DNA of 6,714 nucleotides from positions 1-6,714 of the forward strand of contig JAGTQJ010000057.1 in the NCBI GenBank assembly GCA_018396515.1, written 5' to 3'. This stretch comes from Candidatus Bathyarchaeota archaeon (GTDB taxonomy: Archaea > Thermoproteota > Bathyarchaeia > TCS64). Within the stretch, counting starts at the first letter, position 1; each line of letters begins with the position of its first letter. The position numbers and the translations under genes were made by a program. The notes under the pieces are model-generated. The model did not search any database. It worked only from the letters and a program-made list of their open reading frames with translations, and was not told the DNA's origin. This document shows positions 1 to 5,560 of this stretch, one piece after another.

Positions 1-95
1 GTTATGGGAAAGCCGACATCGCTTAGAAGCTGCTTGAAATCCCTGGTCTCCCCATCTTTAAGAATATCAATTATTCGCCTATCAAATGAGTTCAT
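1..95 (-). CDS. Probable winged-helix DNA-binding protein, N-terminus only
   Basis: Thirty-one complete codons and part of a 32nd run from an ATG at 95-93 to the window edge, reading MNSFDRRIIDILKDGE then TRDFKQLLSDVGFPIT. The pattern of a helix ending in a short 'DGExRDF' turn, followed by a second helix 'KQLLSDVGF', is what I know from archaeal winged-helix (ArsR/MarR-like) regulators, where a 'S.NTL..HL' recognition helix would come next. That part lies outside the window, so the assignment rests on the first helices alone. The start is supported by a TATA-like element 22-33 bases upstream and no Shine-Dalgarno, which points to a leaderless transcript. The gene is divergent from fbp. What it regulates cannot be seen. 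Confidence 0.55.
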   Translation of the reverse strand, partial: MNSFDRRIIDILKDGETRDFKQLLSDVGFPI

Positions 96-116
96 ATCAA
101 ACCTTATATTCTAAAA

Positions 117-128
117 TAATATAAATAA
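117..128 (-). promoter_or_regulatory. TATA box of the winged-helix gene
   Basis: The minus strand reads TTATTTATATTA here. It lies 22-33 bases before the A of the ATG at 95, so initiation about 25 bases downstream would fall on or next to the start codon, giving a leaderless mRNA. It is a textbook archaeal A/T box position within a strongly AT-rich stretch (103-133). Confidence 0.5.
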
Positions 129-151
129 AATTGAATCTTGAACATTCGCAG

Positions 152-192
152 CCCTAGTTTTCGAGGAACTTAGGGGCGTCAAAAAACTAGGG
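152..192. repeat. Inverted repeat with two alternative pairings
   Basis: CCCTAGTTTT (152-161) is perfectly complementary to AAAACTAGGG (183-192), with 21 bases between. The left arm can instead pair with AACTTAGGG (167-175), forming about eight pairs with one bulged base and a short loop. The two pairings share the left arm and exclude each other. The element sits between the divergent winged-helix gene and the decayed zinc-ribbon gene. It could be an operator for a dimeric regulator or an RNA switch-like fold, and nothing decides between these. Confidence 0.45.
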
Positions 193-277
193 GTGTAGTG
201 TATTTAACGGATTAGAGGTCTTCAAATATGATGTTCATTTAGAGCAGACTTCACTGCAGTGCCCCTCAGGATCTGGG

Positions 278-466
278 TTGGGGCGAATGGGCGGATTTGG
301 GGCTGGAGGCGGTGGCAGGGGTGGGGGAGGATGGGGGTCTCGCGGCAGGACCAGGAGGATTCTGTGTGACCCAGCCGTGGGTATAGAGCGCCACAATCAA
401 CGGGTGCCTCGTGCTACCAACAAAACCTGTCCTCGTTGTGGGGGCAGGATTATGAGGGGAAGCTAG
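278..466 (+). pseudogene. Decayed Gly-rich small zinc-ribbon protein
   Basis: One frame is open from a TTG at 278 (ATG at 287) to TAG at 464-466. It has a Gly/Arg-rich head (GGFGAGGGGRGGGGWG) and a tail ending NKTCPRCGGRIMRGS, but only one CxxC. I recall a family of small prokaryotic proteins with a Gly-rich head followed by 'VCPNCGYxxPHQRGVPC...KCPKCGxxM'. Here the middle matches that pattern only in another frame: from 364 the codons read V-stop-P-S-R-G-Y-R-A-P, as if two Cys codons had become TGA and CGT. After about 394 the match returns to the first frame as HNQRVPRATNK, with another Cys read as Arg (CGT). Decay by T-to-C changes and small indels is therefore inferred. A weak TATA-like GTATTTAA (200-207) lies upstream. 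An intact divergent protein, or a sequencing error, remains possible. Confidence 0.45.
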
Positions 467-577
467 TAGCCCAAGTATAACTTGAATAAAAGCCTCTAAA
501 TCAGAGACTTACTTAAAACCTAGGAGGACTGGTTCATAGGATAATTCCCGCTAAGATCCTTTCACAGGAGGTGCGAG
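467..577. other. Intergenic spacer before fbp
   Basis: I see no gene here. An imperfect small hairpin (AAGCCTCT at 490-497 with AGAGACTT at 503-510, one C/A mismatch) follows the decayed gene and could be a remnant terminator. Two purine-rich AGGAGG-like patches occur (about 532-537 and 566-571), but neither is followed by a start codon at useful spacing, so they are not convincing ribosome binding sites. Confidence 0.4.
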
Positions 578-588
578 CTTATATAAGG
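578..588 (+). promoter_or_regulatory. TATA box of fbp
   Basis: CTTATATAAGG is a strong archaeal TATA box. It ends 31 bases before the ATG at 620. Initiation about 25 bases downstream of its centre falls near 608-610, leaving a leader of roughly 10 bases. No Shine-Dalgarno lies between 589 and 619, consistent with translation from a nearly leaderless mRNA. Confidence 0.65.
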
Positions 589-619
589 TTTGCTAAACTA
601 ATTGAAACCGTGATATCCT

Positions 620-1741
620 ATGAAGACCACCGTGACTATTATAAAGGCTGATGTTGGGAGCCTCGCGGGGCACAGCTTTGTCCCGAGGCCTTTGCTGGAG
701 GTCGCGGAGAGGAGGCTTTCTGAGGCTGTTGAGACCGGGCTGATAAACAGCTTCTATGTCTTCAACGCGGGGGACGACCTAGAGCTCCTTATGACCCATT
801 TCAAGGGGGAGAGCTCAGAGGAGGTCCACCGCCTCGCCTGGGAGACCTTCAAGGCGGCCGCTGAGAAGGCTGGGAGGTTGAAGCTTTATGGCGCCGGGCA
901 GGACCTCCTCAGCGACGCCTTCAGCGGGAATGTGAGGGGGCTGGGCCCTGGCGTGGCCGAGATGGAGTTCGAGGAGAGGAGGAGTGACCCCGTCGTAGTC
1001 TTCGCGGCTGATAAGACGGAGCCTGCGGCCTTCAACTACCTCCTCTACAGGGTCTTCGCAGACCCCTTCAACACCGCGGGTCTGGTCATAGACCCGAAGA
1101 TGGCTATGGGGTTCGAGTTCGAGGTCCTAGACGCGATAGAGAACAAGACCGTCACCCTTAAGACCCCGGAGGAGTCCTACAGCCTCCTCGCCCTGATAGG
1201 GACGACGGAGAGGTATATGATCTCTAGGGTTTGGAGGAGCGAGGACCACGAGATAGCGGCATCCTCGAGCACCACGAAGCTCTCCCTCATAGCAGGAAAA
1301 TACGTGGGAAAGGATGACCCGGTCTGCCTAGTCAGGGCTCAGGCCGGCTTCCCAGCCCTGGGCGAGATACTAGCTCCACTTCTCCACTCCTACCTCGTGG
1401 CGGGCTGGATGAGGGGTAGCCACTGGGGGCCCCTCATGCCGGTAGGCCTAAAGGACAGCAGGTGCACCCTATTCGACGGCCCCCCGAGAATAGTGGCCCT
1501 CGGCATCCAGGTAGCCGATGGAAAGATAGCATCCGACGACGAGGGCAGACCATTAATAGCCGATCTCCTCGGGGATCCGGCCTTCGACCAGGCGAGATGG
1601 GAGGCCCTAGAGCTCGCATCCCACCTTAGGAGGATGGGGGAGTTCGAGCCGGCTAGGCTAGGACCTAGCGCCATGGAGTACACCACTCTACCTCAGGTGT
1701 TGAAAAGGCTAGAGGCCAGGTTTAAACAGCCAAGCTCCTAG
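620..1741 (+). CDS. fbp: Fructose-1,6-bisphosphate aldolase/phosphatase
   Basis: A bifunctional gluconeogenic enzyme: it condenses dihydroxyacetone phosphate and glyceraldehyde 3-phosphate to fructose 1,6-bisphosphate, then removes the C1 phosphate to give fructose 6-phosphate. It acts in the cytoplasm and is Mg-dependent. The 373-residue length and whole sequence fit the archaeal type. It begins MKTTVTIIKADVGSLAGH with metal-binding D11 and H18. N-GDD places acidic residues at 52-53, and ADKTEP places D131-K132. Y228 and K231 in AGKYVGKDDP correspond to the catalytic Tyr and Schiff-base Lys of the characterised enzymes. GWMRGSHWGPLMP (262-274), FDGPPR (285-290) and MEYTTLP (352-358, with the mobile-loop Tyr) complete the set. 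All catalytic residues are present, so it should be active. It is monocistronic as seen, with its own TATA box and a very short leader. Confidence 0.97.
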   Translation: MKTTVTIIKADVGSLAGHSFVPRPLLEVAERRLSEAVETGLINSFYVFNAGDDLELLMTHFKGESSEEVHRLAWETFKAAAEKAGRLKLYGAGQDLLSDAFSGNVRGLGPGVAEMEFEERRSDPVVVFAADKTEPAAFNYLLYRVFADPFNTAGLVIDPKMAMGFEFEVLDAIENKTVTLKTPEESYSLLALIGTTERYMISRVWRSEDHEIAASSSTTKLSLIAGKYVGKDDPVCLVRAQAGFPALGEILAPLLHSYLVAGWMRGSHWGPLMPVGLKDSRCTLFDGPPRIVALGIQVADGKIASDDEGRPLIADLLGDPAFDQARWEALELASHLRRMGEFEPARLGPSAMEYTTLPQVLKRLEARFKQPSS

Positions 1742-1808
1742 AATCCTGAACTCTAATTATTCCTTCAGGTCAGGGATCCCAGAGATTTAAGATGCGGAGG
1801 AATAAGGG

Positions 1809-1850
1809 GAGAAGATATGACTCGAAAATAATCTGCATATCTTCTCTTTT
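1809..1850 (+). terminator. Hairpin plus T-run downstream of fbp
   Basis: GAGAAGATATG (1809-1819) pairs perfectly with CATATCTTCTC (1836-1846) around a 16-base loop, followed at once by TTTT (1847-1850). The preceding GGG (1806-1808) could extend the stem by G-U pairs with the Ts. It lies 67 bases after the fbp stop in the direction of transcription. A run of six T at 1875-1880, within a second imperfect inverted repeat (GGTATTT 1871-1877 with AAATACC 1894-1900), may act as a back-up stop. Archaea often need only the T-run, so the hairpin's role is inferred. Confidence 0.5.
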
Positions 1851-1906
1851 ATTATATATAACATCGATTAGGTATTTTTTAACTTGAATGTTTAAATACC
1901 TTATTT

Positions 1907-1963
1907 AAAAACTCCTCAAAAATCTTAATAATTTAAACTTTTGAAGTTCTCAGCTTGAACTTC
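1907..1963 (-). terminator. Hairpin and T-runs after the Ig-repeat gene
   Basis: On the minus strand, just past the stop codon at 1967-1965, GAAGTTC and GAACTTC arms (1957-1963 and 1943-1949) form a 7-bp perfect stem with a 7-base loop. Runs of five T follow at 1922-1918 and 1911-1907. The T-runs fit archaeal poly-T termination for the leftward transcript; the hairpin may only protect the 3' end. The convergent region 1742-1964 holds no gene that I can support. Confidence 0.45.
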
Positions 1964-1964
1964 C

Positions 1965-3863
1965 TTAATTAGCAGCTTTATCCTTTAAGTCTATCTCTCG
2001 ACTTATTTTATTTCTTTTCCTCCTCAGGTACAAGTAAAGGATGATCAAGACGGTTATTGTAATGGCGATGGTGATTATGAGGGATGAGATAGGAACCTCC
2101 AGCCCGAGGATGTTTAATCTTGGCTCAGGAGGGGGACTGGGGAGGGCCAACGCGATGATGGCCTTCTCAACCCTCGAAGCCCGATATCCGGGCTTCGAGA
2201 CCTCTATAGATAGTTCCAGCCTTTCCCATGTCTGCTTTAAGACCCCATAGGCGCTCCCTGAGCTCCCTGTCGACCCCTCTGTTGAGATCAGCTCCCCACC
2301 CCTTATCCCCCAGCTTACAGATGCGTTTTTCAGCGGCTGGGATCCGCTCTTGGCGGTCACAGTGACGGTGAAGGTCTGGTTAATCTGGACGGCGGATGGG
2401 GCTTCGATGGTCAGGTTCATCGGGAGGGCTGTTGTGCTTATGGTAGCTGTTGATGCTTCCAAATCTTGGGTGTGCGCTATTATCTCTATATCCCCCGGGA
2501 TTAGCGTCGACCTGAGTGGGATCTTAACGTAGCTTTCACCCCTCCTAATCCTGATTTTAGATGGTACATCCCCAACGAGTCTTGAGGAGGAGGCCAAATA
2601 TACCTCCACATCCTCCGGTGAGACCATCGGGATCCCCTCTCTCGACTGAACCTGTAATACCAGTACCTCTCTCGATTCTCCCTCCGCCAGAATCATGGGT
2701 AAGGCAGCGTAGAGGTAGAGTCTGGAGGGGGTTGACCCCCTGACCTCGAGTGTTGCCAGAGAGGTCTCGAGCCCCTGAGCAGCCGCAGCTATCACGGTCT
2801 TTCCTGGTTTAAACCCAGTTATGAGCCTCGCGGTCGTATAATGCCTCCCTGGCTCTAGAGTAACATACGGCCTCTCCACCACTGCGACATCCAGATTTGA
2901 GGATGAAAGGTATATGGAGACGGGCTCTCGAGCTCTCGTCGGAACCCCCTCCGAATCTAGAAGCTGGATGGTTATAGAGTCGTGAATGGAGCCCCCTGGA
3001 AGCAATGTCGAGGGGGTGAGGCTCAAGGAGAGCCTCGTGGGAGGGCCCCCAAAACCTGTGGCCGAGACCGTGGCGTTTCCAGGTATGAAGCCCCCCGACA
3101 GGGCTGTTATAGTTGTCCTCCCAACCACGCCGAGGGTGGAGAAGGAGATACTTCCATAGTTCTCCCCATCACGGATGGTCAGCGAGGATGGAATCTTCAA
3201 GATGCTGGTATTGGAAGATGTTATTTTAACTTCTACCTCAGATGCGGCAGTTATGGGGACTCCCTCAGAATCAACGATCTGGACAGTGATATTACCCCTC
3301 AATCCATACTCTGCTGGTATAAAACTCGGTGAGGCGTACACCCTTAGGCTGTAGGGTGGGGAGGTGGAGGCATGGGGATCGAAGGTCCTTAAGGAGGCCC
3401 GTCCGGGGGTGAAACCGGGTGCTGAGGCGGTTATTACCGTCTCCCCCGGCCTCTGGGTGGCGCTAAAGTATGCAGTTTTTAGGTATTCCCCCTCAGGGAT
3501 AACTATTGGAGTCTCAACAGATCCCACCTCGAGGTTTGATGAGGATAGGGAAACCCATACTTCGTGGGGTGCGGGCAGTGGATCACCATCCAGGCTCTGA
3601 AGCTGTATGAATATGCAGCTATGCCTACCTCCATCAGCGAGCAAGTAGGGGGGCGAGATATACAGGGCGATCCTCCCCTCCTCCGAGCCCTTACCCTTAA
3701 GGCATGAGATCGGAATATAGGGGGGACCAAGGGCTGAGGAAGAGATTATGATGATAAGGAGGAGGAGCCGATGGTTCTTCGTTGAGATTTTTATGTGACT
3801 CCCCTGAGGTGAAGTCGAATCTACTCCCTGAGAAGCATCCCAAATTCCTGATAAATGTCTCAT
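1965..3863 (-). CDS. Membrane-anchored surface protein with tandem Ig-like repeats
   Basis: A 632-residue surface protein, probably an adhesin, stalk or sheath component. A hydrophobic signal or anchor segment lies at about 32-46, after an unusually long polar N-region. Four related Ig-like beta-sandwich repeats follow, starting near 65, 172, 277 and 381 (spacing 104-107). Each has a '(D/S)xxGxP' turn, then 'V.V.L.SSN', then a 'GExY' or 'G..Y' turn, then 'PG.T.I.A...G'. A different Ig-like domain spans about 483-570 (with SKPGYRASRVE near its end), then a Pro-rich linker (PSPPPEP, 575-581), a membrane helix (591-613) and a basic cytoplasmic tail (RRKRNK). Several N-x-S/T sequons are present. 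The ATG at 3863 is the only start codon before the signal and has GGAGG five bases upstream. It follows the signal peptidase gene by 85 bases but has its own TATA box. The specific ligand or function is not visible. Confidence 0.85.
   Translation of the reverse strand: MRHLSGIWDASQGVDSTSPQGSHIKISTKNHRLLLLIIIISSSALGPPYIPISCLKGKGSEEGRIALYISPPYLLADGGRHSCIFIQLQSLDGDPLPAPHEVWVSLSSSNLEVGSVETPIVIPEGEYLKTAYFSATQRPGETVITASAPGFTPGRASLRTFDPHASTSPPYSLRVYASPSFIPAEYGLRGNITVQIVDSEGVPITAASEVEVKITSSNTSILKIPSSLTIRDGENYGSISFSTLGVVGRTTITALSGGFIPGNATVSATGFGGPPTRLSLSLTPSTLLPGGSIHDSITIQLLDSEGVPTRAREPVSIYLSSSNLDVAVVERPYVTLEPGRHYTTARLITGFKPGKTVIAAAAQGLETSLATLEVRGSTPSRLYLYAALPMILAEGESREVLVLQVQSREGIPMVSPEDVEVYLASSSRLVGDVPSKIRIRRGESYVKIPLRSTLIPGDIEIIAHTQDLEASTATISTTALPMNLTIEAPSAVQINQTFTVTVTAKSGSQPLKNASVSWGIRGGELISTEGSTGSSGSAYGVLKQTWERLELSIEVSKPGYRASRVEKAIIALALPSPPPEPRLNILGLEVPISSLIITIAITITVLIILYLYLRRKRNKISREIDLKDKAAN
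2173..2199. repeat. Perfect 11-bp inverted repeat inside the Ig-repeat gene
   Basis: CTCGAAGCCCG (2173-2183) and CGGGCTTCGAG (2189-2199) are exact reverse complements around ATATC. It lies in the coding sequence for SKPGYRAS, in the fifth domain. A GC-rich 11-bp stem with a 5-base loop should fold in mRNA or extrude in DNA. Whether it has a function is unknown. Confidence 0.6.
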
Positions 3864-3868
3864 CCGAT

Positions 3869-3873
3869 CCTCC
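3869..3873 (-). promoter_or_regulatory. Shine-Dalgarno of the Ig-repeat gene
   Basis: The minus strand reads GGAGG within GGGGAGGATCGG, five bases before the ATG at 3863. It fixes that start, which otherwise looks odd because it leaves about 31 residues before the hydrophobic signal segment. Confidence 0.7.
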
Positions 3874-3919
3874 CCTATCCAGTTTTAGGTTTATGTTTCT
3901 GAAGCTTTCTTCATAGTTC

Positions 3920-3930
3920 TATTATATGCA
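3920..3930 (-). promoter_or_regulatory. TATA-like element before the Ig-repeat gene
   Basis: The minus strand reads TGCATATAATA in the 85-base gap between the signal peptidase stop and the Ig-repeat start. Initiation about 25 bases downstream would leave a leader of some 30-40 bases carrying the Shine-Dalgarno. This suggests the gene can be transcribed on its own as well as by read-through. Confidence 0.4.
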
Positions 3931-3948
3931 CAGGCCTCATAAATATAT

Positions 3949-4806
3949 CTAAATCCTAAGCTGAGCTTCTCTATCCCATTGAGCAGACATCTGCTCATGG
4001 GCAGGAACTCCAGCGGGATATAAGATCCAGAGAAGTAGGAGGATAGCCGAGATGGCAAGTCCGATGGGGGTTCTCAGGAAGAGGAGGGGAGCCCCTAGGT
4101 AGGGGATCTTGAAGGCATATATGCCCCTCACCCTCTCAGCTGGCAGGCTCCAAGGATCAACGGATTGGAGGCCATCCCCCTTTGTCTTGAAATGGAGTCG
4201 GTCATTCTCCACCCTCATATCAACGACTCTATGGATCACCGGGGAGAGGGTGTAACGGTCGTGGGGCGGTGGGACATCGAAGACTATGATATCTCCAACC
4301 CCTAAACTGGCCGGATCAGCTCCCCTGACTAGGACCAGGTCGCCTAAGCTCAATGTTGGAGACATGCTGTTCGATGGTACAACGAATAGGGGTGTGAGGC
4401 TTCCAAAGGTAAAGGCCAAAAGTAGATAGGCCTCTAGAGCAGAGAGGAGAAGGATCCCTACCTTAAGGGTTCTCATGATGATCATTCTCCACTTTTTCTG
4501 AAGGGGCTGCCCTTCATGATCAGAGCATCGATCATCGACCAGACGATCCGATTCATTTATCAATATCTCCCCCTCCCCTGGGAGGCTCAAATTCCCTTTC
4601 CCATGTCCGCGAATGCTCCTCCCATCCCTAAGGAGGCAATCCAGTCCCAGGTAGAGGAGGCCTCCAATAGTGGCCCCCATCAAGCCCACATAGGGGAACA
4701 ATCTCTGGAAGGGTATGCCGCTCTTGGAAAGCATTAACGCTAGGAGGGCTGAAAGGCTCGAGGCAGAGGCCATGCACGCGGCGCTGAGCACCCTTGCGAG
4801 CCTCAA
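3949..4806 (-). CDS. Signal peptidase I (SEC11-type) with N-terminal extension
   Basis: A membrane-bound serine protease that cleaves signal peptides from exported proteins outside the membrane. The conserved core runs from about residue 111. It has a membrane helix (about 113-133), then VPSNSMSPTL with the nucleophile Ser147 before Met, GDLVLVRG, and VIHRVV with His192. KTKGDGLQSVDPW carries Asp211 and Asp217. This is the Ser/His/Asp arrangement of archaeal and eukaryotic ER enzymes rather than the bacterial Ser/Lys dyad. A C-terminal helix spans about 246-264. Unusual is a 110-residue front part with two further hydrophobic segments (about 5-27 and 36-57) and a polar linker rich in D, E and G. 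The most upstream start is TTG at 4806, with GAGGT ten bases before it. ATG codons at residues 12, 108 and 111 are alternatives; a start at 108 or 111 would give a normal-sized enzyme. Its position between a small secreted protein and a large surface protein suggests a dedicated processing role, as for SipW with TasA. Confidence 0.9.
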   Translation of the reverse strand: MRLARVLSAACMASASSLSALLALMLSKSGIPFQRLFPYVGLMGATIGGLLYLGLDCLLRDGRSIRGHGKGNLSLPGEGEILINESDRLVDDRCSDHEGQPLQKKWRMIIMRTLKVGILLLSALEAYLLLAFTFGSLTPLFVVPSNSMSPTLSLGDLVLVRGADPASLGVGDIIVFDVPPPHDRYTLSPVIHRVVDMRVENDRLHFKTKGDGLQSVDPWSLPAERVRGIYAFKIPYLGAPLLFLRTPIGLAISAILLLLWILYPAGVPAHEQMSAQWDREAQLRI

Positions 4807-4815
4807 GATGTTTCA

Positions 4816-4820
4816 ACCTC
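4816..4820 (-). promoter_or_regulatory. Possible Shine-Dalgarno for the long signal peptidase form
   Basis: The minus strand reads GAGGT ten bases before the TTG at 4806. The spacing is slightly long. It is the best argument that translation starts at this TTG rather than at an inner ATG, and it lies in the 39-base gap after the upstream gene, so the two are probably co-transcribed. Confidence 0.4.
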
Positions 4821-4845
4821 ACTCTAAACAGAAAAAATGGGTGCA

Positions 4846-5367
4846 TTAGGAGGGCTCGACGGCCTCTGCTGGCTCAACTGAGCAGTACAGGGTTATGCCT
4901 ACACTTCCAGTCTTGGAAGCATATCCAAAAAGCAGGAGATCGATAGTCCAATTCTCGTTCGTATTTATGCTTGTTGTATTGAGCAGGATCTCAGGGCTAG
5001 TTAAGGTTATATATCCAGTTACATCACTTGGTCCATCGACTGTTACTCTTATTATTAAGTATGAGAGGTAATTTCGTACCTCTGGAGCGTTCACTAAGAC
5101 GACCCTCACATACCTCTTCACATTATTCAAATTGTGACTTATCGTGAAAACATCGTTCACCGTCTTTGTGAACCAGCCTAGTGTGGGTATAGGTTGGTTA
5201 AGGGTAATATCCATCTTCGAGACCGTCGCCATATCCTCAACTGTTATGGGGCTGATGCTCGCCGTGCTGGTGTACTGAGTTGCCCATGCGGCCGATATCC
5301 CTATCAGGGCTAACGCCATCATAGCCAGCGCGATGGCCTTCTCCCTTGTGTCAGTTTTCCCACCCAT
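4846..5367 (-). CDS. Small secreted beta-rich protein, candidate TasA/AbpA-like filament subunit
   Basis: A 173-residue exported protein. It has a short charged N-region (MGGKTDTREK), a hydrophobic core at about 11-28, and an A-W-A site predicting cleavage before T30. The mature part is rich in T, V, I, N and S in alternating beta patterns, with a central FTKTVNDVFTISHNLNN stretch, N-T-T and N-W-T sequons, and a single Cys near the end (LYCSVEP). I do not recognise it by clear family motifs. The size, signal peptide, one beta-sandwich layout and the next gene being a signal peptidase resemble the TasA/camelysin group and archaeal bundling pilins (AbpA), where subunits polymerise by N-terminal strand donation. 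That link is inference. The start is ATG with no Shine-Dalgarno and a TATA box 19-27 bases upstream, so the mRNA should be leaderless. It heads the surface gene cluster. Confidence 0.8.
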   Translation of the reverse strand: MGGKTDTREKAIALAMMALALIGISAAWATQYTSTASISPITVEDMATVSKMDITLNQPIPTLGWFTKTVNDVFTISHNLNNVKRYVRVVLVNAPEVRNYLSYLIIRVTVDGPSDVTGYITLTSPEILLNTTSINTNENWTIDLLLFGYASKTGSVGITLYCSVEPAEAVEPS

Positions 5368-5385
5368 ATAACTCGAGCTTAATCA

Positions 5386-5394
5386 CTATTTAAG
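5386..5394 (-). promoter_or_regulatory. TATA box of the surface-protein cluster
   Basis: The minus strand reads CTTAAATAG, 19-27 bases before the ATG at 5367, in a strongly AT-rich stretch. It predicts initiation at or next to the start codon, hence a leaderless mRNA that could continue into the signal peptidase gene. Confidence 0.5.
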
Positions 5395-5546
5395 GTATTT
5401 TAATCATTTATGGAATAATAATATAGATTTATCATCTATTTTGATCTCATTTCTCCGATTTATAGATCTTTCTAAGATCATAGATTCCTTTATTCTTAGC
5501 ATAACTATCTTTTCGATGCGCATTGTGGCGTGAACTGGATAGAAGG

Positions 5547-5552
5547 AAAAAA
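5547..5552 (-). terminator. T-run terminator of the membrane-protein pair
   Basis: On the minus strand, eight bases after the stop codon at 5563-5561, a GC-rich GGCCGGA stretch leads into six T residues. This fits simple archaeal poly-T termination and separates the right-hand pair of genes from the surface-protein cluster. Confidence 0.5.
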
Positions 5553-5560
5553 TCCGGCCT

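Noticed and set aside
240..480. GC-rich island in an AT-rich spacer, considered as a structured RNA gene (SRP or RNase P RNA)
   Set aside because: I could not find the conserved cores of either RNA on either strand, and the CPRCGG tail with a Gly-rich head favours a former protein gene. A novel RNA is not fully excluded.
1390..1686. Minus-strand open frames inside fbp
   Set aside because: The plus strand encodes a fully conserved enzyme here. The antisense frames arise from its GC-rich codons.
2982..3332. Plus-strand open frames opposite the Ig-repeat gene (also 2041-2250, 2350-2532, 2561-2743, 3364-3600)
   Set aside because: They are antisense shadows of a repeat protein with strong domain structure on the minus strand, and none has a ribosome binding site or recognisable motif.
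3700..3706. Lipobox-like PISC at residues 51-54 of the Ig-repeat protein
   Set aside because: Pro at -3 is atypical, the Cys lies too far from the end of the hydrophobic segment, and a C-terminal membrane anchor already explains attachment.
4628..4846. Minus-strand frame whose ATG overlaps the stop of the small secreted protein gene (TAATG)
   Set aside because: The overlap looks like translational coupling, but the frame runs out of phase with the signal peptidase and its product has no coherent composition. The peptidase frame carries the membrane segments and is preferred.
5404..5523. Minus-strand 40-codon frame starting ATG in the spacer between the membrane pair and the surface cluster, rich in Ile, Lys and Arg
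   Set aside because: It has no Shine-Dalgarno and lies in AT-rich spacer with composition unlike the real genes. It overlaps the promoter zone of the surface cluster. It looks like a chance open frame.
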